Shown here piece by piece: positions 52,105 to 61,229 of a stretch of DNA of 64,000 bases. A program made the position numbers and the translations under genes. The notes beneath the pieces were generated by a model. The model worked only from the letters and a program-made list of their open reading frames with translations, ran no database searches and was not told the DNA's origin. The stretch is from Yamadazyma tenuis (lineage: Eukaryota > Ascomycota > Pichiomycetes > Serinales > Debaryomycetaceae), in contig NC_089465.1 in the NCBI RefSeq assembly GCF_029203305.1, positions 682,001 to 746,000 on the forward strand. The letters are read 5' to 3'. Position 1 is the stretch's first letter. Each line of letters opens with the position of its first letter.

Positions 52105-53754
52105 ATGTACAGAAGACTAGTTACCAATTCTGTTAAAGAATATGGATTTGGGTTGAAGAGATGTGGTACCAGGTCTTTTACTAGTTCGGTAAAGCCTTTT
52201 CAATTAAATTTGAAAAATTCAAAGGTTTGGTCTCGATGGGCATCGGTGCTTGCCTCTGCTGCATTCATTGGGGTTGGCTTTCGTGTAACCACAAACCAAT
52301 CTACTATTTTGTTAGATAAAAAGATAAATGCAGAAGATGTTGCTAAGCATGACAATCTCGATAACGGAGTGTGGGTGGTAATCAACGGAAAAGTTTATGA
52401 CTTGACGACCTTCATCAACATGCATCCTGGTGGAACCTCAATTATTCTTAAATATGCCGGAAAGGACGCGTCCTTTTTGTTCAACAAAGTCCATGCCCGG
52501 GGAACTATTGAGAGCATTCTTCCAGAGGAGTGTTATTTGGGAGAATTGGATGGAGAGCTCGAAGAATTCGACGATCCAATGATTCGTGAGGAAAAACGAA
52601 GCCAGGAAATGAGGGCCAAGAGACCACCTTTGATGTCCATTTTGAACCTTACTGAGTTTGAATATGTGGCTCAGAAAATTCTTCCTATTCATGCGTGGGC
52701 GTACTACTCAGGTGGTAGTGACGATGAAGTTACTTTAAGGGAAAACAACTCTGCCTATGGTCGATACTACTTTAAGCCTAAGGTTCTTGTTGATGTTGAC
52801 GACGTGGATATTTCCACCGAGATGTTAGATACCAAAACTTCTGCTCCATTCTATTGCTCAGCAGCTGCTCTGGCCAAACTTGGACACCCTGATGGTGAAC
52901 TTTCGATTGCCAGAGGTCTTTATAAAGAGAATATTATACAAATGATATCAAGTGCTTCTTCTTATCCAATGGATGAAATTGTCGAAGAAACTCCAGGACC
53001 AAAATGGTTCCAATTATATGTGAAGCCTGATAGAGAAGAGAGCTTGGAAACCATTAGAGAGTGTGAGGAATTGGGTGTCAAGGCAATTTTTGTTACTGTT
53101 GATACCCCATTGTTTGGTAGGCGTGAGAAGGATCTTAGATTTAAGATTGCAGATACCGAGGATATAGAGGCAGTGGATTTGAACCTTAAGGACAGCGATG
53201 ACTTCATCTTGTCGTACGATAAGATTAGACTCAAGTGGTCAGATATCGAGACTTTCAAGAAAAATTCTTCTATTCCAATTGTGGTCAAAGGTATTCAAAG
53301 AGTGGAGGATGTACTTTTAGCTATTGAAAACAAGGCTGATGCTGTGGTATTATCCAATCACGGTGGTCGTCAGTTGGACTTTGCTCGTCCTCCAATTGAT
53401 GTGTTAGCAGAACTTATGCCTATTTTGAGAGAGAGAAACTTGGATGATAAAATTGAGGTATTCATCGATGGGGGTGTCAGAAGAGGTAGTGACGTTCTCA
53501 AAGCCCTTTGCCTTGGTGCTAAGGGAGTTGGTTTAGGAAGATCATTCTTGTATGCCAATTCCTCTTACGGAGAAAATGGGGTTATTAAGGCTTGTAAGTT
53601 GTTGAAAGATGAGATTTCCAGGGACATGAAATTATTAGGAGTCACCAAAGTCAGTGAATTGACACCTGATCTTATTCACACATATCCTGCAGTTTTTACT
53701 AGCCATAACAATATCGTATATGAGCCATTATATTTGCCTCAATTCAAAGAATAG
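52105..53754 (+). CDS. CYB2: L-lactate dehydrogenase (flavocytochrome b2)
   Basis: 549 residues; oxidises L-lactate to pyruvate and passes electrons to cytochrome c in the intermembrane space. Order of parts: basic mitochondrial presequence, hydrophobic sorting segment about 43-60, and a cytochrome b5 domain with haem ligands His107 (in HPGG) and His130. The FMN-dependent alpha-hydroxyacid dehydrogenase domain follows, with YYSGG and the active-site histidine in SNHGGRQLD. Inside this cluster it would recover L-lactate made from L-lactaldehyde. One CTG (in AAALAKLG) lies where homologues have Leu/Met, an oddity if CTG is Ser. Confidence 0.95.
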   Translation: MYRRLVTNSVKEYGFGLKRCGTRSFTSSVKPFQLNLKNSKVWSRWASVLASAAFIGVGFRVTTNQSTILLDKKINAEDVAKHDNLDNGVWVVINGKVYDLTTFINMHPGGTSIILKYAGKDASFLFNKVHARGTIESILPEECYLGELDGELEEFDDPMIREEKRSQEMRAKRPPLMSILNLTEFEYVAQKILPIHAWAYYSGGSDDEVTLRENNSAYGRYYFKPKVLVDVDDVDISTEMLDTKTSAPFYCSAAALAKLGHPDGELSIARGLYKENIIQMISSASSYPMDEIVEETPGPKWFQLYVKPDREESLETIRECEELGVKAIFVTVDTPLFGRREKDLRFKIADTEDIEAVDLNLKDSDDFILSYDKIRLKWSDIETFKKNSSIPIVVKGIQRVEDVLLAIENKADAVVLSNHGGRQLDFARPPIDVLAELMPILRERNLDDKIEVFIDGGVRRGSDVLKALCLGAKGVGLGRSFLYANSSYGENGVIKACKLLKDEISRDMKLLGVTKVSELTPDLIHTYPAVFTSHNNIVYEPLYLPQFKE

Positions 53755-53932
53755 ATTATTTATTTATAAAAATGCATAATAGCAATTTCATGTCTTTGAC
53801 ATTATGCTTTGTTGGCCCATTTACACATAAACCATATAGATTTTTCTATCAAGAACTAATGCTTTCTATTCTAACAGCTTTTATTTGTATTGAATACTGC
53901 GACAATACTAGAGATCAATGGTCAAATCAAAA

Positions 53933-54850
53933 TTAAATGGTGACAGACTTTTCACCTTCGGAGATTTCAGCAATGAATTTATCCAACTTCTCCCAACCAG
54001 CAGTGGTGTCCTTATTTAAAGGCATGCGGCCTAAGTAGGTTTCTCCGAATCCAGTGGCTTCGTAAATAATTCTCTTAATTCCAATAACACCATATTCACT
54101 GACACATTTCTCTCCTCTGATAATGGCCAACTGCAATCTTTGAGCTTCTTTAAAGTTACCTTCATCGAAAGCTTGGATCAATCTAGTGTAAATTTTAGGA
54201 TATGCGCCACTAATAGCATCAACAGTTCCCTTGAAACCGATGGAAAGAGCTGGTAATAATAAGTGACCAAGTCCTGTTAAGCAAACAAAGTCTTTGATTT
54301 CTTCATCAAGAGAAATTTCACTGTAGCTAGTAACGTCATTGTGAGAGAATTTAATTCCCACGATGTTCTTATGGGAAGACAAAGTCTTGATAGTGCTGGG
54401 AGCAACGTTAACGTTGTTGGTTACACCAGGATAAACGTAAATCAACACAGGAATTGGTGAGTTATCAGCGACTTCGGTATACCACTCAACTAATGCTTCT
54501 TGAGTGATAGAAGGTCCAAAATAACTGGAAGGTAATACCAAAGCGAAAGAAGCACCCGATTTGGCAACGGATTCTATCTCTTCAATAGTTTCTTGTAAGC
54601 AGTTTTGAGCAATTCCTGCTACAATGGTGAACCCCTTTACATTATCATGGATTTGTTTGACAATTTCGGCTCTTTCAGCTCTAGTCAAATGGGCATTTTC
54701 ACCGGTTGATCCCAACAAGGTTATCCCCTTGATGCCATTATCTTGCAAGAATTTAGCATGAGCTACTTGGGTAGCAAAGTCAATTGTATTCAAGTCCTTT
54801 TTGAAGAAAGTTGGAACTGGTGTATAAACACCCTTTTGTGGTAACAGCAT
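53933..54850 (-). CDS. Second DHDPS-family aldolase, paralogue of the LRA4-like gene
   Basis: 305 residues sharing the YTPVPTFF start and AHAKFL and HLTR-AER blocks with the protein at 44629-45585. Tyr140 (IYVYPG) and Schiff-base Lys167 (VGIKFSH) are retained. The substrate loop differs: LLGSTGEN instead of TGGSMGES. It shares a divergent promoter with the GH105 gene. It may be the real LRA4, or may cleave a keto-deoxy acid from the galacturonate half of pectin fragments, like fungal 2-keto-3-deoxy-L-galactonate aldolase. Confidence 0.87.
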   Translation of the reverse strand: MLLPQKGVYTPVPTFFKKDLNTIDFATQVAHAKFLQDNGIKGITLLGSTGENAHLTRAERAEIVKQIHDNVKGFTIVAGIAQNCLQETIEEIESVAKSGASFALVLPSSYFGPSITQEALVEWYTEVADNSPIPVLIYVYPGVTNNVNVAPSTIKTLSSHKNIVGIKFSHNDVTSYSEISLDEEIKDFVCLTGLGHLLLPALSIGFKGTVDAISGAYPKIYTRLIQAFDEGNFKEAQRLQLAIIRGEKCVSEYGVIGIKRIIYEATGFGETYLGRMPLNKDTTAGWEKLDKFIAEISEGEKSVTI

Positions 54851-55251
54851 AGTTGGTTATCTTATTTTTTGATTTGTTAGGATTTCGAGATAATATAATA
54901 CCAGCGGCCTCGATGTATTATTTGTACGAAGCTCCGATCCGTGGGGAATAGGCGTGTACAGGCGGCGTTTGGGTCTTTTTGAGATGATTCTGGGGATTTG
55001 GACGAATTTGGACGCCAACACACGACTTTATCTTGATTAAGCGAGATTGTTGGTGGGGGCGGGAAGATATGGGGACAAATTGGCAAAGATGGGAAGAGGT
55101 GGGGTAGAATGATTCCAAAAGTAGCATCAACCTGCCGTTCGGAAGAATATGGCATACAAGCCTCAGCATCGGTCACATCAACGGCCCGTGAAAAAATTGT
55201 TTATATATCATCAATCGAGCAACCCCGGAAAATTTCCAAAAATTTACCACT
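54851..55251. promoter_or_regulatory. Divergent promoter of the second aldolase and GH105
   Basis: About 400 bp. GGTGGGGG at 55052-55059, extended to TTGGTGGGGG, is the reverse complement of the CCCCCACCAA repeated in the transporter promoter. GC-rich half sites (CCGATCCG near 54934) are also present. Confidence 0.55.
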
Positions 55252-56370
55252 ATGCCCGCTCACTTATTTGATCTTAAAGCTAAAGATGTTGACTCCCTTG
55301 TCAATATATTAATCGATAATCTAATCCATATCAAGGATGAAACTGGAAAATTCTTGATGACCATTCCAGATGGACGAATCATCGACACTAAAGGGTGGAT
55401 AACTGGATGGGAATGGACCCATGGAATAGGTCTTTATGGAATGTGGCACTATTACGAACTCACCAACAAAAGCCAGATCTTGAAACACATTGAAGACTGG
55501 TTCGAGGCTCAAATGTTTGGACCTGACGGAAGTACTTCCAAGAACATTAACACCATGGCCGTTTTCTTATCTTTAGCATACGTTTATGAAAGGCATGGAA
55601 ATGAACGGTATGTTCCGTACTTGGATTCATGGGCAGAATGGGCCATGTATGATTTGCAAAAAACCAAATGTGGTGGGTTTCAACACGCTACTTACTTAAC
55701 TGATAACCATGAGCAAATGTGGGATGATACGTTAATGATGACGGTAATGCCTCTTGCAAAGATTGGATTATTGTTGAATCGCCCTCACTATGTTGAGGAA
55801 GCTAAGAAGCAAATGCTTTTGCATATCAAGTACCTTTGTGATGCCAAAACTGGTTTATGGTACCACGGATATACTTTTGATGGGAATCACAATTTTGCCA
55901 ATGCCTTTTGGGCTAGAGGAAACTCGTGGATTACTATTGTGATTCCTGAATTCATCGAGTTATTAAACTTACAACCAGGAGACTTTTTAAGAGAGTTTTT
56001 AATCGAAACTCTTGATTCACAAGTGGCTCAATTAGCTGAATTGCAAGATGCAAAGACTGGTTTATGGCATACATTATTAGATGACGAAACTTCGTACCTT
56101 GAGTCTTCAGCAGCAGCTGGCTTCGCATACGGGATCTTAAAAGGTATCAGAAAGAAGTATTTGGATCCCAAATATAAATCAGTTGCTATTAATGCTATTA
56201 AGGGTGTTATTGGCCAAATTGATGGAAGAGGTGAGTTACTTAATACATCTTTTGGTACTGGAATGGGCGATGACTTGCAATTTTATAGAGACATTCCTTT
56301 GACATCGATGCCATATGGTCAAGCTATGGCTATAATGGCTCTTGTGGAGTTTTCTAGATTATATTTATAG
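55252..56370 (+). CDS. GH105 unsaturated rhamnogalacturonyl hydrolase, cytosolic
   Basis: 372 residues of the GH88/GH105 (alpha/alpha)6-barrel family, which hydrates and releases the 4,5-unsaturated galacturonic acid from rhamnogalacturonan oligosaccharides made by lyases, leaving rhamnose-ended product. Visible signatures are GWITGWEWTHGIGLYG, MWDDTLMM (Asp158/159, the catalytic region), FWARGNSW, and SSAAAGFAYG. There is no signal peptide, so the enzyme should act in the cytosol on imported substrate. Length agrees with bacterial YteR-type enzymes. I see no strong sign of recent transfer in codon use, but bacterial or filamentous-fungal origin is possible. Confidence 0.92.
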   Translation: MPAHLFDLKAKDVDSLVNILIDNLIHIKDETGKFLMTIPDGRIIDTKGWITGWEWTHGIGLYGMWHYYELTNKSQILKHIEDWFEAQMFGPDGSTSKNINTMAVFLSLAYVYERHGNERYVPYLDSWAEWAMYDLQKTKCGGFQHATYLTDNHEQMWDDTLMMTVMPLAKIGLLLNRPHYVEEAKKQMLLHIKYLCDAKTGLWYHGYTFDGNHNFANAFWARGNSWITIVIPEFIELLNLQPGDFLREFLIETLDSQVAQLAELQDAKTGLWHTLLDDETSYLESSAAAGFAYGILKGIRKKYLDPKYKSVAINAIKGVIGQIDGRGELLNTSFGTGMGDDLQFYRDIPLTSMPYGQAMAIMALVEFSRLYL

Positions 56371-56623
56371 ATGAATGAAACGTTCACCACCAACGAGGTA
56401 AAGTTAACCATTAACAGGCGCAGGATATCGCTCAGCCATCGGATAAAATACTTAGTAGTGTGGTGGCTCTAAAGACAACAAAGGTATATTCTCGGGACAG
56501 TCTTTACCCGGGATGGAGCCTCGGTAAGCGTATAGTATAGCTCCATCCAATTAGAGAGGTTCTATCATTCCGGCCGAAGTCAATCATGATTATTCATTCA
56601 ATTTTCGTATCATATATATATAC

Positions 56624-58234
56624 CTAATATGCATACCTGAAGTTGACATTCTCTCTGTCAGTCAAATCATCAAAAGCATGCTTCAAGTGAACATCAGCAG
56701 TTGCCACTCCACTTTCAATCAACTTTTCTTTTCTTCTGTTTTCCCTCATCAACCATAACCTCAAGAATAACAAGAGTAAAATCAAGGCGGCATAACATCC
56801 TAAGTGGGTTCCAAATGCTGTCAAGTATCTTGGGTCTTCATTTGCACGGAACACTTGAGGTCCCACGATGTTACCAACAGCCCAACCAACGAAGTTCATG
56901 GTTGTGCAGACAGCTTTTTTGGATTGACCAGCAATGTTTCTTGAAAGTAAAGAAAGTCCCAAGTTAGCAACACCCCAGAAAGAAAGAGTCAAGTAGTAAC
57001 AGAACAATAAGACACCAGTTCTAAGTTTGTGTTGATACGAATCAGGATCGTATTCAGCGTAGGTCAAAGTCATCAATACCACAGTTCCCACAATGGATGG
57101 AACAACGTACATGATCATGAAGAAGATATTTTGGTTGAATCTCTTAGAAAAGTAGGCCGAACTTAAAAGCAAAAAGATCAAATAGGCACCCAAAACCATA
57201 GACAACAACTGAGTTTGTAAAACAGTAAAACCGAAAGATGCAATGATGATGTTAGCAAAAGCTCCCAAACCTGAAGTTGGCAAACTAGTCAAAAATTGAA
57301 TGAAGAAGTAGCAGTAAGCTTGTGGATCTTTGAGAGCTTCAATGAGATGTTCTTTCTTGAACTTCTTGTTCTGAAGACCAGTTTGGTTACTACGGACTCT
57401 CTCAACCATTAATCTCTTGTCTTCTTCACTGAAACATTTAGCAGACATTGGGGAATCAGGCGTGTAAAAGAAAAGGAAAATACCCCAAACAACAGTAATA
57501 CAACCATAAGTCAAGAACAAAATCTCCCAGTTCTTTAAGGCAGCGCCTTCAATCAAAGTGAAACAGTAAGAAAGTAAACCACCAACAATCTGTTGACCAC
57601 CATTCATCATATACCAAAGAGCAACAATGAATGCTTGTTCTTCTCTTTTATACCACATGGAAGACATCAAAATAAAACAAGGTTGACAACAACATTCAAA
57701 TAACCCTAACAAAGTTCTGACAGCAACCAAAATAGGAAAATTTTTACCCAAAGCATGGCACCCTAAGACAATACCCCAAAGAATAATATTAGCAGTCAAA
57801 TACTTAACCACTGGGACCTTTTGAATGATCACATTGGTAGGCAATTCAAAAACCAAAACGGCAATATAAGTACAAGTAGTCAACCAAGAATATTGTTGAC
57901 CAACCAAACCAGCATCTTCCCGAATACCCATAATAGAAGAAAAGGACAAAGTACCTTTATCTAAGGCTTGCAAAAAGTAAGTTCCAATCATGCAAGGTAA
58001 GATTCTCTTGTTAACCAACCGTCTGATCCTCCTATTGGTTTCCTCATCGATTTCAATAGCATCCTCTTGGATGTAATCCAAAATCTGCTTGTCTACCTTT
58101 TCTGTAGCTAACTCATCACCAACCTCTTTATTTTGAAACAGATTGGTTTCCACATTTTCAACGTGGTTTACACTTTCCTTTAACATATCAACTTCACCTA
58201 ATCTTGAAGAATTAGAGCTTGAAACAGTTCTCAT
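56624..58234 (-). CDS. MFS transporter, Dal5/anion:cation symporter family
   Basis: 536 residues with a long charged N-terminus (about 85 residues) and 12 predicted membrane segments. LQALDKGTLSFSSIMGI and LLGLFECCCQPCFILMSSMWYKREEQ are typical of the allantoate permease (ACS) family, which carries organic anions including sugar acids. Next to the intracellular GH105 enzyme it is the natural candidate importer of unsaturated rhamnogalacturonan disaccharide or of a sugar acid. Convergent with the GH105 gene. Confidence 0.93.
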   Translation of the reverse strand: MRTVSSSNSSRLGEVDMLKESVNHVENVETNLFQNKEVGDELATEKVDKQILDYIQEDAIEIDEETNRRIRRLVNKRILPCMIGTYFLQALDKGTLSFSSIMGIREDAGLVGQQYSWLTTCTYIAVLVFELPTNVIIQKVPVVKYLTANIILWGIVLGCHALGKNFPILVAVRTLLGLFECCCQPCFILMSSMWYKREEQAFIVALWYMMNGGQQIVGGLLSYCFTLIEGAALKNWEILFLTYGCITVVWGIFLFFYTPDSPMSAKCFSEEDKRLMVERVRSNQTGLQNKKFKKEHLIEALKDPQAYCYFFIQFLTSLPTSGLGAFANIIIASFGFTVLQTQLLSMVLGAYLIFLLLSSAYFSKRFNQNIFFMIMYVVPSIVGTVVLMTLTYAEYDPDSYQHKLRTGVLLFCYYLTLSFWGVANLGLSLLSRNIAGQSKKAVCTTMNFVGWAVGNIVGPQVFRANEDPRYLTAFGTHLGCYAALILLLLFLRLWLMRENRRKEKLIESGVATADVHLKHAFDDLTDRENVNFRYAY

Positions 58235-58560
58235 ACTTAATTACTAAACAGCTTTAATAGAATAAAATCAGCTTGAATTCTGTTTCAAAAACGGCATTAA
58301 GGTCCCTCTTTATACGTCCGCACAACCACTTGAGATCTTTTGGGGGTCCCGCTAAATTCAACTCATTCGGTGTCGGTTTTTTCTTCACCCACACCTCCCG
58401 CACCAAATTGTATGAAAACCCCCACCAAATCTGGGGGTCAACCCCCACCAAAATCGAGCACTCCCCACATTTTTTCCCACCGCGGCACGACATCGTGCAT
58501 TTTTCCAGCTACAAATCTGGGGTACGGAGGGGGTGGGGCAGTGAAGTCCGATAATAGGAA
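58235..58560. promoter_or_regulatory. Transporter promoter with duplicated C-rich element
   Basis: AACCCCCACCAAA occurs twice in the same orientation (58417-58429 and 58440-58452), each containing CCCCCACC, the cluster word. The intervening CTGGGGGT allows alternative pairing with either copy. CCGCGGCACGACATCGTGC near 58480 holds a small palindrome. Confidence 0.55.
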
Positions 58561-61229
58561 TAGAGTGGGAGTGCGATATTACGTATTTTTTTTTATCGAA
58601 GGGTTCCAAACTATTACATACTACTTCTATGTTGTAGTCCACTCGGGTTTGTCTTCGGACTTTTATCGGGTTAACAGTCAAAGTTTTTCTGATTTATATT
58701 GATTATTCAACCATGAAAAGTCACAAGAAAAAATACTTGGGCCAGTAAATCAAGGATAAAAAATGACCTCTCATCCGATCTACTTGGTACTTTACGACAA
58801 GCCGATCTTTTTTCTTGTAAAATTTAGGGTGGTCCTCTAGTTAGTTTTTTGTGAGGGGAGCAGCCAAGGGAATGATAATACAACGAACCATGAAACTGCC
58901 CCCACCGTGCGCAGTATCTCCAAGAAGGGCAAAATTAGCGGTTCGCAGAATATTTGCTTAGCTACTTTTCTGGATTACCCTATTATTGGTCGGGCAATAT
59001 AAATTATTTTTGAGAGGACGGACGGAACCGAGCAATGAATCAGATCTGACGTTTACATGCGAGGAAGTTTCCATTGTCATAGATATGAAACGAACGTCGA
59101 AATATAACTCAAAATCGTCGTCTTGCACATGGATCCAGTCGTGGGTCTGACCCAGTTTTGGAACTGTTTTCCTTCGAAGCCTCTTTTTGTCCCTCCTCTC
59201 GTTTTTTTCGCTTTGGATAAGCTAGTACCCCACCTGCCAAAATGATAATAATGCCTGGCTTACGGGCACTTCCATAGCTTGAACATTTGTTTATCGGCCC
59301 ATTGATTGGCACGTAAAAGATACTCCATCCTCTTTGGGTTGTATTTGACAATTCTGTTTGTGGGTGAAGCAGGTGACTGCCTGATTACAGGTAACCAGAT
59401 TTTGCTTCAAATATAGTTGAGGTGTTACCCCATGTCGAAAGGCTGGTGTGATTTTTTCGGGTCATTATTGATACGCTTGACGCTATTGTAGAACTTTTTG
59501 TAATTTTGTTGTTAAATGAAGGTGATTTTGGATTATTCTAATCCAGAGAATCTTCTAAGTATAATGGAGCTAGTTACCAGTTGTTTTAGAGAAGTGCTGG
59601 TACGAAACACCATAAGACGGCAGAAACATAACTCCAGAATCTTGTACCCCACTCTATGCAAGTGAAGACTCAGATAATAGATGACAAGGGACAACGTTGT
59701 TCTCACGCTAATAGTATGATACTTGACAGAAGAGGGACTAAGCGATTCCTGCTCTAGCAAAGTACAGAAAGCTGACAGAAAGCTCAAAATAAACCTACAG
59801 CCATGGTATCAATACTATTGGTATTAGTTCACGATATCTTCTTTGTGGATTTTCTTCAGTATCGATTACCGACTCAAGGCATCAACAATCTAAAGTAGCA
59901 ACTTCAACTATAAGGTTGGTGCAATAATACGATTCAATCGTGTAACTCACTTATTTGTTACCATTCAACACAGAGACTATGTCTTTCCATGGTTTGTAGT
60001 ATCAAGTCTGGGGTCCACTCCGGAGGATTGAGTTATTAGTGTTTCCAAATAGACCAACTAATTTAACACCATTGCTTTCACCTTTTCTTGCGTTGTTGAC
60101 ATGAGCTTGTTATGGCTGTTGCATATGAGAATCACCATGTTAAAGTGGGAGTTGTTGAAAAGGAGTATTCAACTTCGTTAGTGTCAAAAAATGCCTAAAG
60201 ACGAACTCGCCCACTCTAGGATTATCCCCCAAAACATACATTTCTTTGTTGACCATCTAAGGATTGGAAACCTTTGTCTTCAAAGGACTTCCGGTACCCA
60301 TTGCGCCGTTGATGAAAAATGCCAACGCATACCTTGGAAGGGGATATCCGTATGGGTTATGGGTGCAACTACATGCGATAGATCCTTCAGAACTTCCGAT
60401 GTAATCCGAATAAAGTGACCCAATGTAAGGAAATCTTAGCTATTGATACCGAAACTGAAATGTTACCTATTACCACAAGATTTAATTATAGTCGTTGAGT
60501 TCCCTAGTGCAAACTCTGGCAGTATGGGTTATAGTTTAAGCAAAAGGTCAAGTTTCCAGCGAAAAGAACAAAGTTTGAACCTACTTTCTCATGCTAAGCA
60601 GTGCTATCCTTGCCATTGATGGTCGAGTTTCGAGACTAGAAGAATACAAAAGTTTCAGTTGGTAGTGGTGAGTCAGCAACCAGGTTTGGGAACCCCAAAA
60701 ACCGAGCTGATTAAAGCGATAAAAACAAGCTTTAATGATAATTTGACAGGCAACTGAGTTGCATCGGTGAGATGTTGAAACTGGAGAACCTCCGTGTAGA
60801 GGACAATTAGACTGTCTTGAGACTCTATCTGTTGCTAAAAACTGAAGATGAATTGTATAGAGTTGGCCTCTGCACGTCATTATGACATTAGATTCTCGTG
60901 GGCATCTACGGATTTAGCACTGTACACGTAATCACGTAGAGATACTAGAAGACTTTTTGGAGCTTGAGAGAAGTCAGATTATTTGTAGCATATGTTATCA
61001 TGGCCTAGTTACTTCTGAAATGGTCTATTTAAGGTCTAATCTGGATATTTTGGCCGTTTGTTACTGATCGGCCAAGCTTCATTTGAAGGCCGCAAATAGT
61101 GCCTATTTCGGTTGCACTTTCGCACTAATTGGAACCTTATGTTATCAGGGTTTTCCGCTTGAATGCGTGCCTATTTAAGTATCGACGTACCCCAAAATAT
61201 ACTAATTTTATTACATTTCGGTTTTTGTT
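58561..61229. other. 2.7-kb gene-poor region, possible decayed coding traces
   Basis: No intact gene. Between about 60110 and 60420 short open stretches in different frames look protein-like (for example AYENHHVKVGVVEKEY before a stop, then KGLPVPIAPLMKNANAYLG in another frame). This would fit a decayed gene, but I cannot name a family. The last few hundred bp are the CPS1 promoter. Confidence 0.35.

Noticed and set aside
60110..60420. A named pseudogene at this site
   Set aside because: Open fragments look protein-like but I could not match them to any family, so only a possible decay region is reported.
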